From Actinomadura opuntiae (lineage in GTDB: Bacteria; Actinomycetota; Actinomycetes; Streptosporangiales; Streptosporangiaceae): a stretch of DNA of 64,000 nucleotides. Below the pieces are notes generated by a model. It had not been told where the DNA came from. It worked only from the letters and a program-made list of their open reading frames with translations, and searched no databases. The stretch lies in NCBI RefSeq assembly GCF_030283205.1, contig NZ_JASNWF010000004.1, forward strand, positions 372,001 through 436,000, read 5' to 3'. The translations under genes were made by a program, and so were the position numbers. Shown piece by piece: positions 24,315-33,788 of the stretch. Every line of letters begins with the position of its first letter. Position 1 is the first letter of the stretch.

Positions 24315-25256
<942 letters not shown>

Positions 25257-25261
25257 CCCCC

Positions 25262-25675
25262 TCACCCACCAAACGCCCCGGCGGCGAGGCCGCGCAGCCC
25301 TTCGGCGATCGGCACGATGCGCGGATCGTCCTCGCGGCCGTGGGAGACCGCCTGCGCGAGGGCCAGGAGTTCGGCGGCGGGCAGCAGCGCCCGCCGCCGG
25401 TCCGGGTCCCGCAGCCACAGCCGGAGCGGCTTCTGCCCGCGCTGCCAGGCCACCAGGCGGGGCAGCAGTTCCGGGCCGCCCAGCAGGAACACCGGAGCCG
25501 CCTCGGCCGCGAACGGAGCCGGGGCGAGCGCGCCGGTGATGTCGAGCGCCACCGCGGCGAAGGCGAGGGGCAGGGCCGTCAGCAGGTAGACGGAGCCGAG
25601 GACGAACGCGCCGATCATGGGAGGGCCGAGCCGGCCGGCGAGTTCCGCCTGCTGGACTTCGAGGGGTGAGGTCAC
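25262..25675 (-). CDS. Small hypothetical membrane protein
   Basis: A 137-residue protein with two hydrophobic segments (PMIGAFVLGSVYLLTALPLAFAAVA area and a weaker APVFLLGGPELLPRLVAW area) and a charged C-terminal half with RLWLRDPDRRRALLPAAELLALAQAVS. I do not recognise it. It converges on the ECF sigma gene with 5 bases between stops, and third positions are GC-rich, consistent with a real gene. Confidence 0.6.
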   Translation of the reverse strand: MTSPLEVQQAELAGRLGPPMIGAFVLGSVYLLTALPLAFAAVALDITGALAPAPFAAEAAPVFLLGGPELLPRLVAWQRGQKPLRLWLRDPDRRRALLPAAELLALAQAVSHGREDDPRIVPIAEGLRGLAAGAFGG

Positions 25676-25779
25676 CGGGCGAAGCTAGCCGGAGACCCCG
25701 GGCGCCCACGCGAATCGGGGATAACGGGCGCGCCCCCGGTCCGGGTATTGGACGCGGGGGCGCGGGGGCGGTCTGGTGC

Positions 25780-26949
25780 CTACTTGAGGAGTTGGCGGGC
25801 GATGACCATGCGCTGGATCTGGTTGGTGCCCTCGTAGATCTGGGTGATCTTGGCGTCGCGCATCATCCGCTCCACCGGGAACTCCCGCGTGTACCCATAC
25901 CCGCCCAACAACTGCACCGCGTCGGTGGTGACGTCCATCGCCACATCCGAAGCCAGCGCCTTGCAAGCGGAGGACACGAACGTCAGGTCCGCGATCTTCT
26001 CGCCGTGCATCGCCCGCTCGGACTTGATCGCCGCGTGATAGGTCAACTGCCGGGCGCCCTCCAACCGCATCGCCATATCGGCCAGCATGAACTGCACACC
26101 CTGGAAATCAGCGATCGGCTTACCGAACTGCCGGCGTTCCTTGACATAGCCGAGGGCGAAGTCCAGTGCGCCCTGGGCGATGCCCAGCGCCTGGGCGGCG
26201 ATGGTGATCCGGGTGTGATCCAGCGTGGCCAGCGCGGTCTTGAAACCGGTGCCCTCGGCACCGATCATCCGATCGGCCGGGATCCGCACATCCTCCAAGA
26301 TCACCTGCCGGGTCGGCGACCCCTTGATCCCCAGCTTGCGCTCCTTGGCCCCGAACGACACCCCCGCATCGGCCTTGTCCACCACGAACGCCGAGATCCC
26401 CCGCGCCCCCGCCGCCGGATCGGTGACCGCCATCACCGTGTAGTACTGCGACACCCCCGCGTTGGTGATCCACATCTTGGCGCCGTTGAGCACCCAGTGC
26501 TCGCCGTCACGCACCGCGCGGGTCTTCATCCCGGCCGCATCCGACCCCGCATCGGCCTCCGACAGGGCGTAGGAGAACATCGCCTCACCGCGCGCCACCG
26601 GCGCCAGATACCGCTTCTTCAGCTCCTCCGAGCCCGCCAGCAGCACCGGGACCGTGCCCAGCTTGTTCACCGCCGGGATCAACGACGAGGACGCGCACGC
26701 CCGCGCGACCTCCTCGATCACGATCACCGTCGCCAGCGCGTCCGCGCCCGCACCCCCATAGGACTCCGGCACATGCACCGCATGCAGGTCATTGGCCACC
26801 AGCGCGTCCAGGGCCTCCTGCGGGAAACGCGAGTCCTCGTCCACCTCCGCCGCGAACGGCGCGATCTTGGCATCCGCCAACTCACGCACCGTCGCCCGCA
26901 GCAACTCGTGCTCCTCCGACGGCGCGTACGCGGGAAAGTCATGGCTCAT
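25780..26949 (-). CDS. Acyl-CoA dehydrogenase
   Basis: A 389-residue FAD enzyme that introduces a trans-2 double bond into an acyl-CoA. Family signatures are intact: YALSEADAGSDAAGMKTRA and WITNAG for FAD binding, ARQLTYHAA, QLLGGYGYTREFPVERMMRDAKITQIYEGTNQIQRMVIAR at the C-terminus, with the catalytic Glu in IYEGT. This layout is closest to short- or medium-chain and isobutyryl-type dehydrogenases. Codon use differs from neighbours: CAT, TTT, CGT, GAT, TAT, GGT and TTG codons are much more frequent. It is alone on its strand, divergent from UDP-glucose dehydrogenase. Confidence 0.92.
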   Translation of the reverse strand: MSHDFPAYAPSEEHELLRATVRELADAKIAPFAAEVDEDSRFPQEALDALVANDLHAVHVPESYGGAGADALATVIVIEEVARACASSSLIPAVNKLGTVPVLLAGSEELKKRYLAPVARGEAMFSYALSEADAGSDAAGMKTRAVRDGEHWVLNGAKMWITNAGVSQYYTVMAVTDPAAGARGISAFVVDKADAGVSFGAKERKLGIKGSPTRQVILEDVRIPADRMIGAEGTGFKTALATLDHTRITIAAQALGIAQGALDFALGYVKERRQFGKPIADFQGVQFMLADMAMRLEGARQLTYHAAIKSERAMHGEKIADLTFVSSACKALASDVAMDVTTDAVQLLGGYGYTREFPVERMMRDAKITQIYEGTNQIQRMVIARQLLK

Positions 26950-27063
26950 ACCGCAGATGCTACCGGCCAGTAGACTGCGCTCGGCCGCCGCCGGTACCCG
27001 AGCGTGCTTCGGGGAAGGTTCACTAGGGCGCGACGGCGGCAGCGACACCGGAAGGAGCCCGCC

Positions 27064-28398
27064 TTGACCCAGCGGCTGACGGTCATCGGAACCGGCTACC
27101 TCGGCGCCACCCACGCGGCCTGCATGGCCGACCTGGGCTTCGACGTGCTCGGCCTGGACGCCGACGAGGGGAAGATCGCCCGGCTCGCCGCCGGGGACCT
27201 GCCCTTCTACGAGCCCGGCCTGGAACCGGTGCTGCGCCGCGGGCTGGACAGCGGGCGGCTGCGGTTCACCACGTCCTACGAGGAGGCCGCCGAGTTCGGC
27301 GACGTCCACTTCCTGTGCGTGGGGACCCCGCAGAAGCCCGGCGAGTACGCCGCCGACCTGACCTACGTGGACGCCGCGATCGGCGCGCTCGCGCCGCTGC
27401 TGCACCGGCCCTGCCTGATCGTCGGCAAGTCGACGGTCCCGGTCGGGACGGCGGCGCGGCTGGCCGAGACGGTCGCCAGGACCGCGCCGGTGGGCGGCGA
27501 CGCCGTGCTGGCGTGGAACCCCGAGTTCCTGCGCGAGGGCTTCGCCGTCGAGGACACCCTGCGCCCGGACCGGATCGTCGCGGGCCTGCCCGCCGAGCAG
27601 GGCGCCGCCGAACACGCCGAGAAGGTGCTGCGCGAGCTTTACCGGACGATGATCGCCGCCGGCACGCCGTTCCTCACCGCCGACTACGCCACCGCCGAGC
27701 TGGTCAAGGTGTCGGCGAACGCGTTCCTGGCCACCAAGATCTCCTTCATCAACGCGATGGCCGAGGTCTGCGAGGCGGCCCACGCGGACGTGACCAAGCT
27801 GTCGGAGGCGCTGTCGTACGACGACCGGATCGGCGGCCGGTTCCTCGGTCCCGGCCTCGGGTTCGGCGGCGGCTGCCTGCCCAAGGACATCCGCGCGTTC
27901 ATGGCCCGGGCCGGGGAGCTCGGCGCCGACCAGGCGCTGACGTTCCTGCGCGAGGTCGACGAGATCAACATCCGGCGCCGCATCCGGATGGTGGACCTCG
28001 CCCGGCAGCTGCTCGGCGGCTCGTTCGCCGACCGGACGGTCGGGGTGCTCGGCGCGGCGTTCAAGCCGAACTCCGACGACGTGCGCGACTCGCCCGCCCT
28101 GGACGTGGCGGCTTCCATCCGGGCGCAGGGCGGGAAGGTCACCGTCTACGACCCGCGCGCGATGCCGAACGCCCGCCGCGCCCAGCCGTCCCTGGACTTC
28201 GGCGGGTCCGCGTTGGACGCGGTGCGCGACGCGCACGTGGTGCTGCTCCTGACCGAATGGCAGGAGTTCCGCGACATGGAGCCCACGGCCGTCGCGCAGG
28301 TCGTGGCCGAGCGCAACATCGTGGACGGCCGCAACGCCCTCGACCCCGAGCGCTGGCGCGCCGCGGGCTGGAACTACCGGGCCCTCGGCCGCCCCTGA
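27064..28398 (+). CDS. ugd: UDP-glucose 6-dehydrogenase
   Basis: A 444-residue NAD-dependent enzyme that oxidises UDP-glucose to UDP-glucuronate, a donor for acidic polysaccharides. It begins RLTVIGTGYLGATHAACMADLG, with DLPFYEPGL, GKSTVPVGT, WNPEFLREG and the catalytic Cys in GFGGGCLPKDIRAF. The C-terminal domain carries GAAFKPNSDDVRDSPALDVA. All family residues appear present. TTG 27064 has AAGGAG seven bases upstream. It is followed after 33 bases by a CoA-binding-domain protein in the same direction. Together with the dehydrogenase at 161 it gives the organism two different uronate-forming activities in this window. Confidence 0.92.
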   Translation: MTQRLTVIGTGYLGATHAACMADLGFDVLGLDADEGKIARLAAGDLPFYEPGLEPVLRRGLDSGRLRFTTSYEEAAEFGDVHFLCVGTPQKPGEYAADLTYVDAAIGALAPLLHRPCLIVGKSTVPVGTAARLAETVARTAPVGGDAVLAWNPEFLREGFAVEDTLRPDRIVAGLPAEQGAAEHAEKVLRELYRTMIAAGTPFLTADYATAELVKVSANAFLATKISFINAMAEVCEAAHADVTKLSEALSYDDRIGGRFLGPGLGFGGGCLPKDIRAFMARAGELGADQALTFLREVDEINIRRRIRMVDLARQLLGGSFADRTVGVLGAAFKPNSDDVRDSPALDVAASIRAQGGKVTVYDPRAMPNARRAQPSLDFGGSALDAVRDAHVVLLLTEWQEFRDMEPTAVAQVVAERNIVDGRNALDPERWRAAGWNYRALGRP

Positions 28399-28431
28399 CC
28401 GCGCGGGAACGATCGACCGCAAGGGGATGTT

Positions 28432-28860
28432 GTGCGAGACATGGGTGATTCATACGCCGACGCGGACGTGATCGACCGGCTGCTCAGCGAGTCCAGGACG
28501 TGGGCGTTCGTGGGGCTCGGCGACAACCCGTCCCGCGAGGTCTACAACCAGGCGCGGCTGCTGCAGCGGCGCGGCAAGCGGATCGTCCCGGTGCATCCGT
28601 CCGGGAGCAGCGTGCTGGGCGAGCGGGCTTACGCCTCGCTGGCCGACGTGCCGGACGCCTCCGAGGTGGACGTCGTGGGCGTGTACCGGCGCTCCGAGCA
28701 CGCCGGGGCCGTCGTCGACGAGGCGATCGCGGCGGGCGCGAAGGCCGTGTGGCTGCCGCTGGACGTGGTCGACGAAGCGGCGGCCCGGCGCGCCAAGGAC
28801 GCCGGGCTCGACGTGGTCATGGACCGCTGCCCCGCCGTGGAGTGGGCCCGCCGGCACTGA
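28432..28860 (+). CDS. CoA-binding domain protein (YccU-like)
   Basis: A 142-residue single-domain Rossmann protein of the CoA_binding_2 family related to the N-terminal domain of succinyl-CoA ligases. The N-terminal half has WAFVGLGDNPSREVYNQARLLQ and a KRIVPVHP strand; the C-terminal part holds CPAVEW, the conserved Cys-Pro ending. Proteins of this type bind CoA or a related nucleotide; their cellular role is not established. GTG 28432 is the likely start (AAGGGGA upstream), with ATG 28441 also possible. Confidence 0.85.
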   Translation: MRDMGDSYADADVIDRLLSESRTWAFVGLGDNPSREVYNQARLLQRRGKRIVPVHPSGSSVLGERAYASLADVPDASEVDVVGVYRRSEHAGAVVDEAIAAGAKAVWLPLDVVDEAAARRAKDAGLDVVMDRCPAVEWARRH

Positions 28861-28884
28861 CGGGCCCCACCCCGCCGACGCGAC

Positions 28885-29376
28885 TCAGAGGCTCTCTCGG
28901 AGCCGCTCGCCCTTCGCCTTGGCCTGGTCGTACAGCGACTGCTGAAAGTCCTTCATCTTCGCCTGGAGGCCCTCGTCGGACGCGGCGAGGATCCGGACGG
29001 CCAGCAGCCCGGCGTTGCGGGCGGCGCCGACCGCGACCGTCGCGACCGGGACGCCGGCGGGCATCTGCACGATCGACAGCAGCGAGTCCATGCCGTCGAG
29101 GTACTTCAGCGGGACGGGCACGCCGATCACCGGCAGCGGCGTCACCGAGGCGAGCATGCCGGGCAGGTGCGCGGCGCCGCCCGCGCCCGCGATGATCGCG
29201 CGGAGCCCGCGCCCGGCGGCTCGCTCGCCGTAGGCGATCATGTCGTGCGGCATCCGGTGCGCGGACACGACGTCGGCCTCGTAGGGGACGCCGAACTCCT
29301 CCAGCGCCTCCCCGGCGGCCTTCATGACCGGCCAGTCGGAGTCGCTGCCCATCACCACACCGACCAGCGGACTCAT
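28885..29376 (-). CDS. purE: N5-carboxyaminoimidazole ribonucleotide mutase PurE
   Basis: A 163-residue class I PurE that converts N5-CAIR to CAIR in purine synthesis. The N-terminus [16 protein letters not shown] contains the substrate-phosphate loop, followed by SAHRMP with the catalytic His, [11 protein letters not shown] and a C-terminal QKKL-like helix. GAGGA precedes ATG 29376. It follows purK in the same direction with 50 bases between. Confidence 0.96.
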   Translation of the reverse strand: MSPLVGVVMGSDSDWPVMKAAGEALEEFGVPYEADVVSAHRMPHDMIAYGERAAGRGLRAIIAGAGGAAHLPGMLASVTPLPVIGVPVPLKYLDGMDSLLSIVQMPAGVPVATVAVGAARNAGLLAVRILAASDEGLQAKMKDFQQSLYDQAKAKGERLRESL

Positions 29377-29426
29377 GCGTTCCTCCTGTGGGGGGACGAC
29401 CCCCCACGCCCCCCGGTTCGCTCCGC

Positions 29427-30695
29427 TCATGTCCTGTCCTTCATCGCCGGGCCCCAGCGCAGGAAGTCGGCCGCGTGGCGGGCCCGTTCCCGCAGGTCGG
29501 CCAGGTCGTCGCCGAGCACCGTGACGTGCCCGATCTTGCGTCCGGGGCGGGACTCCTTGCCGTACATGTGCACCTTGACGCCCGGGTCGTGCGCCATCAC
29601 GTGGATGTAGCGGGAGTAGACGTCCGGGTCGTCGCCGCCGAGGACGTTCGCCATCACCGTGTAGGGGGCGGTGGGCTCGGTGGAGCCGAGCGGCAGGTCC
29701 AGGACGGCGCGCAGGTGCTGCTCGAACTGCGACGTGCGGGCGCCCTCGATCGTCCAGTGCCCGGAGTTGTGCGGGCGCATCGCCAGCTCGTTGACCAGCA
29801 GCCCGCGGCCGCTGCCCTGGCGGCCCGTCCGCGGCGCCTCGGTCTCGAACAGCTCGACCGCGAGCAGCCCGACGACGTCGAGCTCGTCGGCGATCCGCAG
29901 GGCCAGGCTCTGCGCCTCGGCGGCCAGCTCGCCGGACAGCCCCGGCGCCGGCGAGATCACCTCGACGCAGATCCCGTCCTTCTGGACGGTCTCCACGATC
30001 GGATACGCGGCGCCCTGCCCGTACGGGGAGCGCGCCACGAGCGCGGCCAGCTCCCGGCGGAACGGAACGTGCTGTTCGACCATCAGCTCGACGCCCCCGC
30101 CGACGAGCCGCTCGACCAGCTCGACCGTCTCGACGTCAAGACTGTCCACGACCCAGACGCCCTTGCCGTCGTAGCCGCCGCGGGTGGCCTTCAGCACCAG
30201 CGGCCAGCCGTGCTCGTGCCCGAACGCCTCCAGCGCCGGCATCGGCGCGGTCGCCGGCAGCGGCGCGAAGGCGGGGCAGGGCAGGCCGGACGCGCTGAGC
30301 CGCTCGCGCATGACCAGCTTGTCCTGGGCGTGCGCGAGGGCCGCCGAGCCCGGCCGGCACGGCGTCCCGGACTCCTCGAGCTTCGCGATGTGCGGGCCGG
30401 GGACGTGCTCGTGGTCGAACGTCACCACGGCGCAGCCCTCGGCGAACGCCAGCAGGTCGTCGAGGGCGCGGTCGTCGCCGACCCGCACGTCCGAGACGAC
30501 CTTCGCCGCCGACTCGCCCGCCGAGCCCGCGAGGACGCGCAGCGGCACGCCGAGGGCGATGGCGGCCTGCTGGGTCATCCGCGCCAGCTGGCCGCCTCCC
30601 GCCATTCCGACGACGGGCATGTCACGCCGGGGAGACCGGTCCGCGGGGCGCCGGGAACCGTCCCCGTTCGATGGGTCGCGACCTGGAATGCTCAC
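29427..30695 (-). CDS. purK: N5-carboxyaminoimidazole ribonucleotide synthase PurK
   Basis: A 422-residue ATP-grasp enzyme that carboxylates aminoimidazole ribonucleotide using bicarbonate and ATP. It has [18 protein letters not shown] at the start of the pre-ATP-grasp domain, [22 protein letters not shown] for ATP binding, and [29 protein letters not shown] for the active site. GTG 30695 gives a 25-residue N-terminal extension rich in Arg and Asp; ATG 30620 would begin right at the conserved fold, so the start is uncertain. It forms an operon with purE. Confidence 0.95.
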   Translation of the reverse strand: MSIPGRDPSNGDGSRRPADRSPRRDMPVVGMAGGGQLARMTQQAAIALGVPLRVLAGSAGESAAKVVSDVRVGDDRALDDLLAFAEGCAVVTFDHEHVPGPHIAKLEESGTPCRPGSAALAHAQDKLVMRERLSASGLPCPAFAPLPATAPMPALEAFGHEHGWPLVLKATRGGYDGKGVWVVDSLDVETVELVERLVGGGVELMVEQHVPFRRELAALVARSPYGQGAAYPIVETVQKDGICVEVISPAPGLSGELAAEAQSLALRIADELDVVGLLAVELFETEAPRTGRQGSGRGLLVNELAMRPHNSGHWTIEGARTSQFEQHLRAVLDLPLGSTEPTAPYTVMANVLGGDDPDVYSRYIHVMAHDPGVKVHMYGKESRPGRKIGHVTVLGDDLADLRERARHAADFLRWGPAMKDRT

Positions 30696-30920
30696 GTCAG
30701 AAGGCTATCGGCCCCCCGACCCGAACGAATCACCCGTTCCGGGCGTCGTAGGGTGTGTGGATCTCCGGACCCGGGGCAGGGAACGCGAGGAAAACCCCGA
30801 ACGTTCATGTTCCGACGTCGCGGGGGCCGGGGGCGTCTATTCTCGTTGTGCTCCCGCAGCAGCCGCCGCGCCATCGGCCGCGGCACCACCAGCCGAGGTC
30901 CGGAAGGACGGTTCCCCTTC

Positions 30921-31517
30921 GTGAGCCTGGTCGCCACTCTCAACCGGCGTTTCGCGCACCTGCTGCGCGAGCTCGCCCAGTTCGGCAGCGTGGGCGCGAT
31001 CGCCTTCGTGATCACGGTCGGCATCGGCAACGGGATGAACAGCGGCCTCGGCATGGGCCCGCTGACCTCCAACGGCGTCGCCACCGTCGTCGCGACGACG
31101 TTCGCCTACCTCGCGAACCGGTACTGGACGTTCCGGCACCGCGACCGCACCGGCCTCGGCCGCGAGTACGCGCTGTTCTTCGCGCTGAACGGCGTCGGCC
31201 TGGTGATCACGGAGATGTTCATCGGCTTCACCCACTACGTGCTGGGGCTGACGGGCGCGATCCCGTACAACATCTCGCTGGTGGTCGGCACCGCCGTCGC
31301 CACGCTGTTCCGCTTCTGGTCGTACAAGAAGTGGGTGTTCCTGCCCGCCAGCGCGCCGCCGGTCGACCCGGCGTCCGGGCTGCCGGAGGCGCCCGAGCCG
31401 CCCGGGGTGCACGCCGCGGGCAGCAGGCCCTTCCCGGCCGCGCGGCCCGACGCGCCCGGCCGGTTCGGGCACCCGCTCGACCAGGACACCGCGGGCGACT
31501 ACGCCCAGTTCTCCTGA
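30921..31517 (+). CDS. GtrA-family membrane protein
   Basis: A 198-residue protein with the four-helix GtrA core: LAQFGSVGAIAFVITVGIGN, TVVATTFAYLANRYWTFR (the conserved NRxWTF), an internal helix, and FRFWSYKKWVF. GtrA proteins are thought to help move polyprenyl-linked sugars across the membrane or to support glycosyltransferases. A 55-residue Pro-rich cytoplasmic tail follows. GTG 30921 is the start; the 225 bases between it and purK hold the divergent promoters and no convincing gene. Confidence 0.88.
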   Translation: MSLVATLNRRFAHLLRELAQFGSVGAIAFVITVGIGNGMNSGLGMGPLTSNGVATVVATTFAYLANRYWTFRHRDRTGLGREYALFFALNGVGLVITEMFIGFTHYVLGLTGAIPYNISLVVGTAVATLFRFWSYKKWVFLPASAPPVDPASGLPEAPEPPGVHAAGSRPFPAARPDAPGRFGHPLDQDTAGDYAQFS

Positions 31518-31541
31518 CGACCCGGTTCCCCTGACGGCCCG

Positions 31542-31570
31542 CCCGCCTGACGGCCCGGCGGTCAGGCGGG
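31542..31570. terminator. Terminator-like hairpin between convergent genes
   Basis: CCCGCCTGAC (31542-31551) pairs perfectly with GTCAGGCGGG (31561-31570) over a 9-base loop, spanning the gap between the gtrA-like gene and the convergent histidine kinase and overlapping the kinase stop codon. No T-run, as is common in high-GC genomes. Confidence 0.55.
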
Positions 31571-32839
31571 CCCCAGGACGACGCGCTCCCCGGCCAGCCG
31601 GGCCTCGGCGGCCTCCCGCAGGAACACCCCGAACACCGCCGGACGGGACTGCAGCAGCTCCAGCCGCCCGCCGTCCACCACGGCCAGCGAGCGGGCCAGG
31701 TACAGGCCGAGGCCGGTGCCGCGGCCGCCGCTGACGCTGCGTTCGAAGATCCGCGGCTCCAGCTCCGGCGGGATCCCCGGCCCCTCGTCGCCGACCTCCA
31801 CCACGACCGAGCTGGCGCCCGGCTTGGTGTGCACGGTGACGGTGCCGGCGCCGTGCATCAGCGAGTTGTCCAGCAGCGTCGCGACGATCTGCGACAGCCC
31901 CTCGGGGTTGGTCATGCCGACCAGGCCCTGCTCGCCGACGATCCGCACGTCCCGGCCGTCCCGCCGGAAGATCGGCCGCCACTCCTCCACCTGCTGGCGG
32001 ATGATGTCGTCGATCGGGGACGCGACGGCGCCGCCGGTGCGGTCGTGCCGGGCGCGGGCGAGCAGCTGCTCGACGACGGCGACGAGCCGCTCGGTCTGCG
32101 CGACGGCCGCGGCGCCCTCCTCCCGGACGACGTCGGGGTAGTCGGCGGCCTCGATCATCTCCTCCAGCCGCATGGACAGCGCGGTCAGCGGGGTGCGCAG
32201 CTGGTGCGAGGCGTCGGCGGCGAACTCGCGGCTGGAGGCGAGCAGGTCGGCGATGCGGACGGCGCTGCGGTCCAGCACCTCGGCGACCCGGTCGACCTCC
32301 GGGATGCCGTAGCGGCGCCGGCGCGGCCGGGCGTTGCCGGTACCGAGCCGGTCGGCGGTCTCGGCGAGGTCCTGCAGCGGCAGCGTCAGCTTGCGGGCCT
32401 GGACCATCGCCAGGCCGACCGTGACGGCGACGCCGAGCAGCGCGAGGCTGCCGATGAGCAGCAGCAGCCGCAGCTCCCGGTCCTTCAGCTGCGAGGCGGG
32501 CCGCGACATCCGCACCCGCACGCCCTGCCCGGACGCGGCGGCGGTGAGCCGCCGCGCGCCCTGCGCGGGACGCGGCCCCGCCTCGACGGCGCGGCCGTCC
32601 GGCAGGGTCACCGCGATGTACCGCCCGGGGTACTCCCGCGCGATCGCGGCGCCGGTGACGGGCTGGCGCGCCTCGAGCGTGTAGGCGACGCCGCCGGCGA
32701 TGGCGGACGCCTCCCGGTCGAGGGACTGCCCGGCCTCCTCGTAGATGAGCTTGTGGGCGGCGTAGGCGAGGGGTATGCCGAGCAACAGGATCGCGACCAC
32801 CGCCACCGCGAGCGTCGACAGGAGGAGTCGGCGCCTCAT
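31562..32839 (-). CDS. Two-component sensor histidine kinase
   Basis: A 425-residue membrane kinase. Two hydrophobic helices (about 8-28 and 124-146) flank an extracytoplasmic sensor region of about 95 residues. A HAMP-like linker precedes the DHp domain with the phospho-acceptor His 212 in DASHQLRTPL. The ATPase domain has the N box (TLLDNSLMHGA), G1 (VGDEGPGIPPE) and G2 (GGRGTGLGLYLAR). The response regulator gene lies upstream on the same strand at 32941. The sensed signal cannot be read from the sequence. Confidence 0.93.
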   Translation of the reverse strand: MRRRLLLSTLAVAVVAILLLGIPLAYAAHKLIYEEAGQSLDREASAIAGGVAYTLEARQPVTGAAIAREYPGRYIAVTLPDGRAVEAGPRPAQGARRLTAAASGQGVRVRMSRPASQLKDRELRLLLLIGSLALLGVAVTVGLAMVQARKLTLPLQDLAETADRLGTGNARPRRRRYGIPEVDRVAEVLDRSAVRIADLLASSREFAADASHQLRTPLTALSMRLEEMIEAADYPDVVREEGAAAVAQTERLVAVVEQLLARARHDRTGGAVASPIDDIIRQQVEEWRPIFRRDGRDVRIVGEQGLVGMTNPEGLSQIVATLLDNSLMHGAGTVTVHTKPGASSVVVEVGDEGPGIPPELEPRIFERSVSGGRGTGLGLYLARSLAVVDGGRLELLQSRPAVFGVFLREAAEARLAGERVVLGPA

Positions 32840-32940
32840 CTGGGCTCCTTATGGTGGGGCCACGCCCGGGCGGGGCGCCCCGGGCCTCTCGGGAAGGCCC
32901 GGGGGCTGACCGCGCGGCCGTGGCGGCCGGTTGGGGCCTG

Positions 32941-33612
32941 TCAGTCGCCGCGTTCGAACCGGAAGCCGACGCCCCGCACCGTGGTGATGTAGCGGGGGCT
33001 GCCGGCGTCGTCGCCGAGCTTGCGGCGCAGCCAGGAGATGTGCATGTCGAGGGTCTTGGTGGAACCCCACCAGTTGGTGTCCCACACCTCGCGCATGATC
33101 TGTTCGCGGGTCACGACCTTGCCGGCGTCCCGGACCAGGACGCGCAGCAGGTCGAACTCCTTGGTGGTCAGCTGCAGCTCCTGGTCGCCCATCCAGGCGC
33201 GGCGCGACTCGGCGTCGATCCGCACCCCCTGGACGATCGGGGTCTCGGTGCTGCCGCGGCGCAGCAGCGCGCGGACCCGGGCGAGCAGCTCGGCCAGCCG
33301 GAACGGCTTGGTGACGTAGTCGTCGGCGCCCGCGTCGAGGCCGACGACGGTGTCGACCTCGTCGGCCCGGGCGGTGAGGATCAGGATGGGCACTCCATGC
33401 CCCTCGGCACGGACCCGGCGGGCCACCTCCAGGCCGTCCAGCTCGGGCAGGCCGAGGTCGAGGACAATGAGATCAACGCCGCCCCCGAGCGCCCGCTCCA
33501 GCGCCTGCGGGCCGTCGGGGCTGACTTCGACGGTGTACCCCTCGCGACGCAGCGCGCGGGCGAGAGGCTCGGAGATGGACGTGTCGTCCTCGGCGAGCAG
33601 TACTGAGGTCAT
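32941..33612 (-). CDS. OmpR/PhoB-type response regulator
   Basis: A 223-residue regulator with an N-terminal receiver domain (acidic pair E8 D9/D10, phospho-acceptor D52 in VLDLGLP, Lys 102 in TKPF) and a C-terminal winged-helix DNA-binding domain (KEFDLLRVLVRDAGKVVTREQI, HISWLRRKLGDD, ITTVRGVGFRFE). It is cotranscribed with the kinase at 31562, 101 bases downstream. The 176 bases upstream to the trehalose operon end contain no gene and presumably hold its promoter. Confidence 0.95.
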   Translation of the reverse strand: MTSVLLAEDDTSISEPLARALRREGYTVEVSPDGPQALERALGGGVDLIVLDLGLPELDGLEVARRVRAEGHGVPILILTARADEVDTVVGLDAGADDYVTKPFRLAELLARVRALLRRGSTETPIVQGVRIDAESRRAWMGDQELQLTTKEFDLLRVLVRDAGKVVTREQIMREVWDTNWWGSTKTLDMHISWLRRKLGDDAGSPRYITTVRGVGFRFERGD

Positions 33613-33788
33613 GAACCGATCGTATGACCATTCTTGAACGTTTCCCGGGTGCCGCCGCGCTCTTGACCTGCGGTTTGCCACTCGTAGTACATCCTCGAAC
33701 ACCCATCAACCGGGGGGAAGCGGGACCAAGCCGGGCATCGCGCCTCCGGCCCCGGTCCGCCGGGCGTCCGGCGCGGTGCCGCGGACGG

